Of a stretch of DNA of 9,415 bases, positions 1 to 6,403 are shown in pieces. The number at the start of each line of letters is the position of its first letter. Positions within the stretch are counted from its first letter, which is position 1. Source of the DNA: an uncultured Ezakiella sp. (GTDB lineage: Bacteria; Bacillota; Clostridia; Tissierellales; Peptoniphilaceae); the NCBI GenBank assembly GCA_947293975.1, contig CAMYPV010000048.1, forward strand, positions 1 through 9,415, read 5' to 3'. The position numbers were made by a program, and so were the translations under genes. Under the pieces are notes generated by a model. The model was given only the letters and a program-made list of their open reading frames with translations. It did not search any database and was not told where the DNA came from.

Positions 1-39
1 CATTTCAATCATTGTTTTTTTATAATCATTTAATTTCAT
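1..39 (-). CDS. Possible start of an unidentified gene running off the left edge
   Basis: An open frame begins with ATG at 39-37 on the minus strand and reads MKLNDYKKTMIEM before leaving the window. It is divergent from the DUF2089 operon, which is a natural place for a gene start. The upstream Shine-Dalgarno is poor (only an A-rich AAAGAAA stretch), and 13 residues are too few to name a family. The call rests on position and an open frame only, so it may be chance AT-rich sequence. Confidence 0.3.
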   Translation of the reverse strand, partial: MKLNDYKKTMIEM

Positions 40-71
40 TTTCTTTTTTTATAAGTTTTATTTAAAAAATA

Positions 72-100
72 TTGACAAATAAAAAATTGTATGTTATATT
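72..100 (+). promoter_or_regulatory. Sigma-A-type promoter of the DUF2089/DUF4097/aldolase operon
   Basis: A perfect -35 hexamer TTGACA (72-77) is followed by a 17-bp spacer and the -10 TATATT (95-100). A TG at 92-93 makes it an extended -10. Transcription should start near 107, leaving a 5' leader of only about 16 bases before the ATG at 123. The same -35 bases read on the other strand as TTGTCA, a possible -35 for the divergent left-edge gene. Confidence 0.8.
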
Positions 101-122
101 TTAGAAAAGAGAGGTGATTGAA

Positions 123-503
123 ATGATAAAATCATTAACATGTCCGTACTGTTCCGCAAAGATGGAAATTAAAAAAGCAGAATGTACAAATTGTGGTGCC
201 GTCATAGAAGGCGATTTCCAAATCAGTGCATTAAGTTTGCTCAGTCCAGAGCAATTGGATTTTGCAGTTACTTTTTTAAAAAATCGCGGAAACCTTAAAG
301 AGCTAGAGGATATTTATAATCTTAGTTACCCCACTCTTAGAAGTAGATTGGGTGATATTGCAGACGTTTTAAATGGTGTTAACGCTACTACAAAAACTGA
401 AAAGCAAGAAGTAGAAACAAAAATGAGCATACTAAAAAAACTCGAATCTGGTGAGATTGATTTTGATGATGCCATGTCTAAATTGAAAGGATTGAAATCA
501 TGA
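123..503 (+). CDS. DUF2089 family protein: zinc ribbon, HTH, SHOCT-like C-terminal hairpin
   Basis: Small (126 aa) probable DNA-binding or regulatory protein. Residues 7-24 form a zinc ribbon with two Cys pairs (CPYC and CTNC). Residues 40-85 match the DUF2089 helix-turn-helix region, which resembles sigma-factor HTHs (SPEQLDFAVTFLKNRGNLKE, then YPTLRSRLGDI). Residues 101-124 form a short helical hairpin of the SHOCT-like type (ILKKLESGEIDFDDAMSKLK). I start it at ATG 123 because GAGGTGA (111-117) is an ideal Shine-Dalgarno 5 bases upstream; the GTG at 114, which would add three residues, lies inside that site. Its stop overlaps the next start as ATGA, so the two are probably translationally coupled. 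Family membership is clear; the DNA target and signal are unknown. Confidence 0.88.
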   Translation: MIKSLTCPYCSAKMEIKKAECTNCGAVIEGDFQISALSLLSPEQLDFAVTFLKNRGNLKELEDIYNLSYPTLRSRLGDIADVLNGVNATTKTEKQEVETKMSILKKLESGEIDFDDAMSKLKGLKS

Positions 504-1576
504 AAAAAGAAAAAGAATTAATTTTAAAAATGCTTGAAGAACAAAAAATTACAAGCGAAGAAGCAATGAAGCTTTTTGAACAACTCGAAGAAAAAGAAAT
601 TCCTAAAAAAGAAAATAAGCGTTTTAATTTTGGAAATATGATTTCCAACTTTGTAAAAAATACAGTTGAATCAGCTGTGACTGCTGCTGCAAATTCTGGA
701 AGCGTCGAAGTAAATCTCGGGTCCAAAAATAAACAAAACAATTTCACAAAATCATATATCTTAAAAGACAAAATTACAAATGGCTTTCATGATATTGATA
801 TAAATCTTTTAAATGGAGATATAATTATAAGCTCCGATAATGTTGACAATCCAATACTAAAGGTATATACTTTAAATTATTCCGAAGAGAGTGAACTCGA
901 AAAACGTTTCGACATAAACTTTGATAGCGAATACTTAACTGTATCCGAATTGGATGAAAAAGGCGAAGCTAATAGAAGAAATTTTCGTATCAATAATTTA
1001 AATCCACATTTTAAATTGGAGCTAACACTTCCAGAGTCCGAAAAATATAATTATGTAACTGTTTCAACGTTAAATGGAGACATTGATTTTTCTGACATTA
1101 ATTTAAACGATTTAAATTTGACAACTGCAAATGGTGATATTGACATTGATAATATTAATCTAAGTACCATTAATGCAGTCACATCTAACGGCGATATTAA
1201 CGTTAGCGATACATTTTCAAATTGCATTACCCTTCTTACATCTCGCGGGGACATCGAGCTTGATAGTATCGAATCAGAAACTATTGACACTCAAACATCC
1301 TTGGGTGACATAAGCATAAGTGATCCAATCGATATTAAAAATTCTGTTCGCTGCTCAACTTCTATGGGAGATATAGATGTTGACCTTGCTGGTATTCCGG
1401 CAGATATCGAAGTTGATGCATCAGTTGATGCACCTGTAGGAGATTTGAATTTCTCTGATAGATTTTTGTTAATGGACGGCAACAAACGCAATAGAAAAGT
1501 TTATACCAATACGAATTTCAAAAAAACCTTATATGTTCATTTAAATACAAGCTTCGGTGACATAAACGTCGAATAA
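500..1576 (+). CDS. LiaX/YvlB-like DUF4097 beta-repeat protein with SHOCT-like N-terminus
   Basis: A 358-aa protein with the architecture of YvlB/LiaX, which in other Firmicutes are tied to the cell-envelope stress response (LiaX is linked to daptomycin response in enterococci). Residues 6-30 form a helical hairpin (LILKMLEEQKITSEEAMKLF). Residues 40-75 are a basic, then amphipathic, linker. From about residue 85 to the end it is a DUF4097 beta-structure built on (N/x)GDI turns at residues 105, 192, 211, 230, 249, 268, 289, near 313 and near 355. Residues 192-267 hold four repeats spaced exactly 19 residues apart, which suggests a beta-solenoid. No signal peptide or clear membrane segment is visible, so localisation is unclear. 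The start ATG overlaps the upstream stop by 4 bp. The family call is strong; the envelope role is inferred from homologues. Confidence 0.85.
   Translation: MKKEKELILKMLEEQKITSEEAMKLFEQLEEKEIPKKENKRFNFGNMISNFVKNTVESAVTAAANSGSVEVNLGSKNKQNNFTKSYILKDKITNGFHDIDINLLNGDIIISSDNVDNPILKVYTLNYSEESELEKRFDINFDSEYLTVSELDEKGEANRRNFRINNLNPHFKLELTLPESEKYNYVTVSTLNGDIDFSDINLNDLNLTTANGDIDIDNINLSTINAVTSNGDINVSDTFSNCITLLTSRGDIELDSIESETIDTQTSLGDISISDPIDIKNSVRCSTSMGDIDVDLAGIPADIEVDASVDAPVGDLNFSDRFLLMDGNKRNRKVYTNTNFKKTLYVHLNTSFGDINVE
1073..1426 (+). repeat. Tandem 19-residue GDI repeats inside the DUF4097 gene
   Basis: Four coding repeats of exactly 57 bp start at 1073, 1130, 1187 and 1244. A fifth starts at 1301 (63 bp, 21 residues), and a sixth turn begins at 1364. 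Each opens with (N/R/L/M)GDI followed by alternating hydrophobic and polar residues. The DNA is diverged between units (GGAGAC, GGTGAT, GGCGAT, GGGGAC), so this is an old protein-level repeat and not a recent DNA duplication. Confidence 0.8.
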
Positions 1577-1584
1577 GGAGTAAA

Positions 1585-2619
1585 ATGATTTATTTAAACT
1601 GTGATTACAATGAAGGTGCACATCCAAAAGTCCTTGAGCGAATTATCCAGACAAATGACACTCAAGAATTTGGTTATGGCAACGACAACTATAGCATTCA
1701 AGCAAAAAAATTAATTCAAAAAACAATCAATCATCCTGATGCTGTAATTCATTTTATGGTTAGTGGAACTCCTACAAATGTAGCCTTCATTAGCCACGTA
1801 CTTAAACCATATGAAGCCGTAATAGGTCCTCATACTGCTCACATCAATGTACACGAAACCGGCGCTGTCGAAGCTCGTGGACATAAGGTAATGGAAATTA
1901 TGAGCGATGATGGAAAAATCCGACCAAATGAAGTCGAAGATGTTGTAAAGGCACTTGCTCGTGAACCAGAAAGTCATGTTGTTGAACCAAAAATCGTTTA
2001 TATAACCATACCAACAGAAATTGGAACTATGTATACAAAAAAAGAACTCGTCGATATGTACAACAAGTGCAAAGAATTGGGACTTTATTTATATGTTGAT
2101 GGCGCAAGACTTGGTTATGGCCTTACATCCGAAGGAAACGACCTGGATTTAAAAACAATTGCAGATAACTGCGATGCTTTTTATATAGGCGGTACAAAAT
2201 GTGGCGCACTATGTGGAGAGGCACTGATATTGATGAATGATTATTTTAAGCCTCATTTCGTTCACAGCGTAAAACAAGCTGGGCAATTACTTGCAAAAGG
2301 TCGCTTGTTAGGTGCTCAGTTCTTAGCATTATTTGAAGACAATTTGTATTTTGATATTTGCAGAAATGCAAACAGACTTGCAATTAAAGTTAGAACGGCA
2401 CTTGAAGCTAAAGGAATTAAATTCACAATAGATTCAAAAACCAATCAACAATTTGCAATATTACCAAACACATTCGTCGAAGCTCTTAAAGATGAATTTG
2501 CCTTTGAATATAACTATGTAGTTGATGATGAACACACTTGTTATAGAATATGCACATCTTGGGCAACAAAAGAAGAAAATATAGATCGATTAATTGATCG
2601 TATAAACGAATTATTATAA
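1585..2619 (+). CDS. Low-specificity L-threonine aldolase family PLP enzyme
   Basis: A 344-aa fold-type I PLP enzyme of the beta-eliminating lyase/threonine aldolase family, about the usual length. Such enzymes cleave L-threonine or L-allo-threonine to glycine and acetaldehyde; some act on serine or related beta-hydroxy amino acids. Visible motifs are the N-terminal NCDYNEGAHP, the cofactor-phosphate loop SGTPTN (60-65), HINVHETGAVE (86-96), the PLP-ring aspartate in YVDGARLGYG (D172) and the Schiff-base lysine in YIGGTKCG (K205). Cytosolic, no signal peptide. AAGGAG (1575-1580) overlaps the upstream stop and lies 4 bases before the ATG, so it is the last gene of the DUF2089 operon. Substrate specificity cannot be read from sequence; a related lyase is the main alternative. 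Confidence 0.85.
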   Translation: MIYLNCDYNEGAHPKVLERIIQTNDTQEFGYGNDNYSIQAKKLIQKTINHPDAVIHFMVSGTPTNVAFISHVLKPYEAVIGPHTAHINVHETGAVEARGHKVMEIMSDDGKIRPNEVEDVVKALAREPESHVVEPKIVYITIPTEIGTMYTKKELVDMYNKCKELGLYLYVDGARLGYGLTSEGNDLDLKTIADNCDAFYIGGTKCGALCGEALILMNDYFKPHFVHSVKQAGQLLAKGRLLGAQFLALFEDNLYFDICRNANRLAIKVRTALEAKGIKFTIDSKTNQQFAILPNTFVEALKDEFAFEYNYVVDDEHTCYRICTSWATKEENIDRLIDRINELL

Positions 2620-2622
2620 TTG

Positions 2623-2647
2623 ACGCAGGATTTATTCCTGCGTTTTT
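2623..2647 (+). terminator. Rho-independent terminator after the aldolase gene
   Basis: An 8-bp perfect stem, ACGCAGGA (2623-2630) with TCCTGCGT (2636-2643), has a 5-base loop and ends in five Ts. It starts 3 bases after the aldolase stop and closes the plus-strand operon. Confidence 0.88.
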
Positions 2648-2653
2648 ATGTAC

Positions 2654-2687
2654 AAAAATAGCCAAGACATTGTCTTGGCTATTTTTT
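2654..2687 (-). terminator. Bidirectional terminator closing the malic enzyme operon
   Basis: A 15-bp perfect stem (2654-2668 with 2672-2686, loop 2669-2671) has a GCCAAGAC/GTCTTGGC core flanked by A and T tracts on both sides. It can therefore act in either direction. On the minus strand it overlaps the malic enzyme stop codon; on the plus strand it backs up the terminator at 2623-2647 in this convergent gap. Confidence 0.88.
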
Positions 2688-3843
2688 ATTTAACAGCTTT
2701 CATAACTGCTTCTGCAACTTTTTTTGGAACTTCCATATCCATTGGATCTGGAATAACAAAATCAGGTGATAATTTATCTCCAACAATATCTGCAATTGCA
2801 TGTGCTGCTGCCATTTTCATTTCTTCTGTAATTTTTGTGGCTCTTGCATCTAATGCTCCTCTGAATAATCCTGGGAAACATAATAGATTGTTAATTTGAT
2901 TTGGAAAATCGCTTCTACCAGTTCCAACTACATAAGCCCCTGCTCTTTTTGCATCTTCAGGAAAAATTTCTGGAATCGGATTAGCCATTGCAAAAATGAT
3001 TGACTTTTCGTTCATTGTCTTTACCATTTCTTCTGTCAATGCTCCAGCTACACTTACACCGATAAAAATATCTGCGTCTTTAATCGCGTCTTTTAAATCG
3101 CCTTGAATATTATCAGGATTTGATATTTCTGCAATTTCTTTTTTAAGCCAATTGTTGTTTGGATTTCCTCTATAAACAATCCCCTTTGAATCAAGTATTA
3201 AAATATTTTTTACACCTAGATTCTCGAGCATTTTTAAAATTGCTACGCCAGCTGCTCCGCATCCATTTATAACAGCTTTAACATTTTCCGGTTTTTTATC
3301 TACAAGTTTTAATGCATTTATAATACCAGCTGTTACAACGATTGCTGTTCCGTGTTGATCATCGTGGAAGACAGGGATATCAAGTTCTTCATCTAATCTT
3401 CTTTCTATTTCAAAGCATCTTGGAGCTCCAATGTCTTCAAGATTAATGCCTCCAAATGTTGGTGAAATATGTTTTACAGTTTCAACAATTGTATCAACAT
3501 CATTTGAATCGATCAATATTGGAAATGCGTCAACATCACCAAAATGTTTAAATAAAATTGCCTTACCTTCCATAACAGGCATTCCTGCCTCTGCACCAAT
3601 ATTTCCAAGACCTAAAACAGCTGATCCATCTGTAACAACAGCAACCAAATTGCCTTTTGCTGTATATTTATAAACATCATCTTTGTTTTCAGCTATTTTT
3701 TTACAAGGTTCCGCAACTCCAGGTGTATACAATAACGCAAGGTCATCCTTTTCTTTTAATGGGTATTTTGAATGTACTGCAATTTTACCTTTGTTGTCTT
3801 CATGCACTTTAAGTGCCATTTCCTTATAATCTTGATTTACCAT
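2686..3843 (-). CDS. NAD(P)-dependent malic enzyme (oxaloacetate-decarboxylating), short bacterial form
   Basis: Cytosolic enzyme (385 aa) converting malate to pyruvate and CO2 with reduction of NAD(P). The N-terminal catalytic domain shows LLYTPGVAEPC (Tyr39), VTDGSAVLGLGNIG (71-83), the catalytic lysine in MEGKAILFKHFG (K94) and the metal ligands in FGGINLEDIGAP (E136, D137) and FHDDQHGTA (D161, D162). The Rossmann motif NGCGAAG is at 193-199. An Asp at the end of the following strand (LILDSKG, D218) leans towards NAD+, though cofactor choice is only inferred. I start it at ATG 3843 because GGAGG lies 5 bases upstream; a TTG at 3855 would place that site inside the gene. The Shine-Dalgarno is within the end of the upstream gene (20-bp overlap), so expression is probably coupled to it. 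Confidence 0.94.
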   Translation of the reverse strand: MVNQDYKEMALKVHEDNKGKIAVHSKYPLKEKDDLALLYTPGVAEPCKKIAENKDDVYKYTAKGNLVAVVTDGSAVLGLGNIGAEAGMPVMEGKAILFKHFGDVDAFPILIDSNDVDTIVETVKHISPTFGGINLEDIGAPRCFEIERRLDEELDIPVFHDDQHGTAIVVTAGIINALKLVDKKPENVKAVINGCGAAGVAILKMLENLGVKNILILDSKGIVYRGNPNNNWLKKEIAEISNPDNIQGDLKDAIKDADIFIGVSVAGALTEEMVKTMNEKSIIFAMANPIPEIFPEDAKRAGAYVVGTGRSDFPNQINNLLCFPGLFRGALDARATKITEEMKMAAAHAIADIVGDKLSPDFVIPDPMDMEVPKKVAEAVMKAVK

Positions 3844-4477
3844 CTTTACCTCCAATTATTCTGTAATTTATTTCTTCCCCGAGAATTTCAGGGTCGATTT
3901 CTTCGTTAAATAAATATAAAACATCTCTATCTCTTAAAACAGATGCCATCAATGAACTAATGCCACCTGAATCCAATGCCTTTAAGTCGCTATTTATGTC
4001 AAATCCATCTTTGTCTAATCTTGCCTTTAGATTATGAACAGACCTTGCCAGCAGTTCACCTTCAAACATACTGTTTGTATATTTAAGTCCACACATTGCG
4101 TTTGAACACGACTTTCTTGGACTAGATAATATTAACCTCAATTTCTTTTCGGGCGAAAAAATGTTTTTATATTTAATCTTATTAATATAATAAAGATTTG
4201 TGCCACAAGCATCTAGCTCTTCATTATATTGATCATAAAATTTACAGCCAAGCCTTGTTAATATTCCCATGCCGATATCTGTAATTGTTATATTTCTAAG
4301 ATCAAGATATATTATATCATATTTATCAAATAATTCTACTATGCTATCACCAATCTCGTAAGTATTTTTTGATAAATCTACATAATTCGACTTAGGCGGA
4401 ACTATAATCGCTGAATTTTCTTCAAAAAAATCATCTTTTATTAAATTGTCTCCCCAAAAATATATTCTATCTATCAT
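3824..4477 (-). CDS. Short, degenerate glycerate-kinase-like protein (probable pseudoenzyme)
   Basis: A 217-aa protein without an obvious intact family match. By eye it aligns to the middle of type-2 glycerate kinases (about 380 aa). Residues 39-80 (NTYEIGDSIVELF, then ITITDIGMGILTRLGCKFYD) follow the kinase segment TTYGTGELI...GGSATNDGGAGMAQALGVRFLD. Residues 113-145 resemble the following CDVDNPLTGPNGAA-type region, and 168-180 (LDSGGISSLMASV) the GAGAAGGLG-type loop. The N-terminal PDSFKG region and the C-terminal TGEGRID-type region are absent, and the GGSATNDGG loop has become LRNITITDIG, so kinase activity is unlikely. The frame is intact and overlaps both neighbours (4 bp with the dehydrogenase, 20 bp with malic enzyme), which argues for a retained function. 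Its place directly after a glycerate-dehydrogenase-like gene supports the kinase ancestry. Confidence in a real gene is high; the family assignment is moderate. Confidence 0.7.
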   Translation of the reverse strand: MIDRIYFWGDNLIKDDFFEENSAIIVPPKSNYVDLSKNTYEIGDSIVELFDKYDIIYLDLRNITITDIGMGILTRLGCKFYDQYNEELDACGTNLYYINKIKYKNIFSPEKKLRLILSSPRKSCSNAMCGLKYTNSMFEGELLARSVHNLKARLDKDGFDINSDLKALDSGGISSLMASVLRDRDVLYLFNEEIDPEILGEEINYRIIGGKDGKSRL

Positions 4478-5415
4478 CTTGAGACCACGTTTTGACTTTC
4501 TCCTTGTAAAAATTTCTTATAATTTTCATATAGTATATCCATTAACCTAACTCTTGATTCATAGCTTGCCCATGCAATATGTGGAGTCATAAACACATCG
4601 TCACGGCCTTCAAGTGGATGAGGCTTTGACATTGGTTCTTTGCTTAAAACATCTGTCAAATACGCTTGAACCTTCCCACTTTGAAGAGCAACTTTTAAAT
4701 CTTCTTCATTTACAAGAGGACCTCTTGCTGTATTTACAATTATAACTCCATCTTTCATTTTATTTATATTGTCTTTATTAACAAAATTCCTTGATGAATC
4801 ATTAAGCGGAGCGTGTAAGCTTATTATATCGGACTTGTTTAAAAACTCGTCAACAGATTTAATTTTCCCTCCGACATTGTTATTGTGTTCGCACACAATT
4901 ACATTCATGCCAAAAGCTTCAGCGACTTTTTCAACCATGTGTCCAATGTTTCCATAACCATATATTCCAAATGTTTTGCCTGCCAAATCATGAATAGTAT
5001 TCAAGTAAAAACAAAAATCTTTGCTATTTTGCCATTCCCCTTCACGAATTTTTGAAGCGTATTTATCAACTCTGTTTGTATAATTTAATAAATGAGCAAA
5101 TACCATTTGGCAAACTGCATTCGAGGAATAATCAGGAACATTTGTAACAACTATACTGTGTTCTTTACAAAAATTTATATCAACGATATCAAATCCTGTT
5201 GCTATTACTCCAATGTATTTAACATTTGAACCTTCAAGATTTTCTTTATTTAATCTTACCTTATTTGTAAATACTGCATCAGCATCTTTAATTAATTCTT
5301 TAACATCTTCTGGTTTTGTTCTTTCATATACCTCTACATGACCAAATTCATTAAATTTATCCCAAGATAAATCTCCAGGATTAGAAGCATATCCATCTAA
5401 TACAACCAATTTCAT
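4474..5415 (-). CDS. D-2-hydroxyacid dehydrogenase, glycerate dehydrogenase/hydroxypyruvate reductase-like
   Basis: A 313-aa NAD-dependent dehydrogenase of normal length for the family, interconverting 2-keto acids and D-2-hydroxy acids. The N-terminus (MKLVVLDGYASNPGDLSWD, and TNVPDYSSNAVCQ at 91-103) closely follows glycerate dehydrogenases. The Rossmann loop is GYGNIG (153-158). Catalytic residues are Arg231 in VNTARGPLVNE, Glu260, and His279 in TPHIAWASYESR. The adenosine-ribose position after strand 2 reads VCEH instead of the common Asp. GGAGTGATG lies just before the ATG at 5415, and its own promoter precedes it. First gene of the operon; its stop overlaps the next start by 4 bp. Hydroxypyruvate/glycerate is the favoured substrate pair by similarity; glyoxylate or another 2-keto acid is possible. 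Confidence 0.9.
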   Translation of the reverse strand: MKLVVLDGYASNPGDLSWDKFNEFGHVEVYERTKPEDVKELIKDADAVFTNKVRLNKENLEGSNVKYIGVIATGFDIVDINFCKEHSIVVTNVPDYSSNAVCQMVFAHLLNYTNRVDKYASKIREGEWQNSKDFCFYLNTIHDLAGKTFGIYGYGNIGHMVEKVAEAFGMNVIVCEHNNNVGGKIKSVDEFLNKSDIISLHAPLNDSSRNFVNKDNINKMKDGVIIVNTARGPLVNEEDLKVALQSGKVQAYLTDVLSKEPMSKPHPLEGRDDVFMTPHIAWASYESRVRLMDILYENYKKFLQGESQNVVSR

Positions 5416-5435
5416 AACATCACTCCTCTCTAATT

Positions 5436-5463
5436 ACTATACCCAATTAAATTTTATAGACAA
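5436..5463 (-). promoter_or_regulatory. Promoter of the dehydrogenase/kinase-like/malic enzyme operon
   Basis: Read on the minus strand, TTGTCT (5463-5458) and TATAGT (5441-5436) are separated by 16 bp, matching -35 and -10 hexamers at 4/6 and 5/6. Transcription would start near 5430, about 15 bases before the ATG. It sits back-to-back with the yitT-like promoter in a 118-bp divergent gap. Confidence 0.6.
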
Positions 5464-5486
5464 CAAAAAAATTTTTATCAATTATC

Positions 5487-5515
5487 TTTTAATTTTATAA
5501 TAAATCTGATACAAT
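5487..5515 (+). promoter_or_regulatory. Promoter of the YitT-family/stalk-protein pair
   Basis: An extended -10, TGATACAAT (TG at 5507-5508, TACAAT at 5510-5515), lies 18 bases before the ATG at 5534. The -35 region 17 bp upstream is weak (TTTTAA, 5487-5492), so the extended -10 is the main support. AGGAGGG (5523-5529) is the Shine-Dalgarno. Confidence 0.6.
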
Positions 5516-5533
5516 ATAGCTTAGGAGGGATTT

Positions 5534-6394
5534 ATGAAAAACAAAGTTTCTGATCAAATTAAATCATATGTAATTATTACTATTGGAATTCTTTTAGTTG
5601 GTATTGGCATGTATTTTTTCTTAATGCCAAATAATATTGCAGCAGGTGGAGCAAACGGTATTGGTATCGTTTTATCTCATTTTATACCTTTTGATGTTGG
5701 TTCTATTATGATAGCTGTAAATGTGATTTTGTTTATAATTTCATTTATTTTAATTGGTAGAGATTTTGGCGTAAAAACTATAATTGCAAGTCTTGGCACA
5801 TCAGGTACTGTAAAAATTTTCGAGTGGATTTTCCCAAATCAAGCATCTATATCCGGAGATATTATGCTCGATTTATTCTGTGGTGTAATTATCTCTGCAG
5901 TTGGTATCGGCATAGTATTTAACCAAGGAGCATCCACTGGTGGTACTGATATTATCGGTAAAATTATAAATAAATTTACAGGTATAGACATAGGTAAATC
6001 TGTATTATACGCTGACTTGATAATTACAATTGCTGCTGGTGTTGCATTCGGTGGTAGGGTTGGTTTATATTCATTGTTTGGCGTTATTATAAACGGCATT
6101 ATTATTGACTTTACGATAGATGGTATGAACTTATCAAAAGAAGTTACTATAGTTTCAAAGCGCTCGCAAGAAATAATTAATTTTATTCATAATGATCTCG
6201 TAAAAACATGTACATTGTATCATGCAGAGGGTGCTTATTCAAAAGAGCAAATTAAGGTTATTGTTGTTATTGTTGACAGACGTGGTCTTGTAAGTTTGAA
6301 AAAATTTATTAGAGAAATTGATCCCAATGCATTTGTATGGATAAAAAATGCAAATGAAGTTTTGGGTCTTGGATTTAAAAGCATTATAGAATAA
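5534..6394 (+). CDS. YitT family integral membrane protein (DUF161 + DUF2179)
   Basis: A 286-aa membrane protein of the YitT/YpjC family, normal in length. Hydrophobic segments lie near residues 10-30, 55-75, 110-130 and 155-195. Family motifs include the PNNIAAGGANGIGIVLSH loop (32-49) and QGASTGGTDIIGKI (131-144). The C-terminal soluble DUF2179 domain spans about 200-286 (EVTIVSKRSQEI, then LYHAEGAYSKEQIKVIVVIV and DPNAFVWIKNANEVLGLGF). The transported substrate and role are unknown for most of the family. A good Shine-Dalgarno (GGAGGG) precedes the ATG. The next gene starts 9 bp after its stop, so the two are probably one transcript. Confidence 0.92.
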   Translation: MKNKVSDQIKSYVIITIGILLVGIGMYFFLMPNNIAAGGANGIGIVLSHFIPFDVGSIMIAVNVILFIISFILIGRDFGVKTIIASLGTSGTVKIFEWIFPNQASISGDIMLDLFCGVIISAVGIGIVFNQGASTGGTDIIGKIINKFTGIDIGKSVLYADLIITIAAGVAFGGRVGLYSLFGVIINGIIIDFTIDGMNLSKEVTIVSKRSQEIINFIHNDLVKTCTLYHAEGAYSKEQIKVIVVIVDRRGLVSLKKFIREIDPNAFVWIKNANEVLGLGFKSIIE

Positions 6395-6403
6395 GGAGGT
6401 ATT

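Noticed and set aside
114..122. GTG at 114 as start of the DUF2089 protein
   Set aside because: The GTG is part of the GAGGTGA Shine-Dalgarno that serves the ATG at 123, and the three extra residues add nothing to the conserved zinc ribbon.
478..771. Minus-strand open frame of 97 codons
   Set aside because: It is antisense to the start of the DUF4097 gene, rich in Ser and Phe as expected for the complement of Lys/Glu-rich coding DNA, and has no family resemblance.
1073..1426. GDI-coding repeats as a possible DNA tandem array or CRISPR-like structure
   Set aside because: The units are conserved only in protein, with different codons in each, and have no spacer-repeat alternation.
2585..2602. 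GATCGATTAATTGATCG-like near-palindrome
   Set aside because: It is within the last codons of the aldolase gene (DRLIDRI) and arises from repeated Asp-Arg and Leu/Ile codons; there is no T tract or promoter nearby.
2648..2899. Plus-strand open frame of 83 codons after the aldolase terminator
   Set aside because: It runs antisense through the 3' end of malic enzyme, whose protein motifs are unmistakable. It begins between two terminators and has no Shine-Dalgarno.
3844..3855. TTG at 3855 as start of malic enzyme
   Set aside because: Starting there would place the GGAGG ribosome site inside the gene. ATG at 3843 has correct spacing from that site and fits the family's N-terminus.
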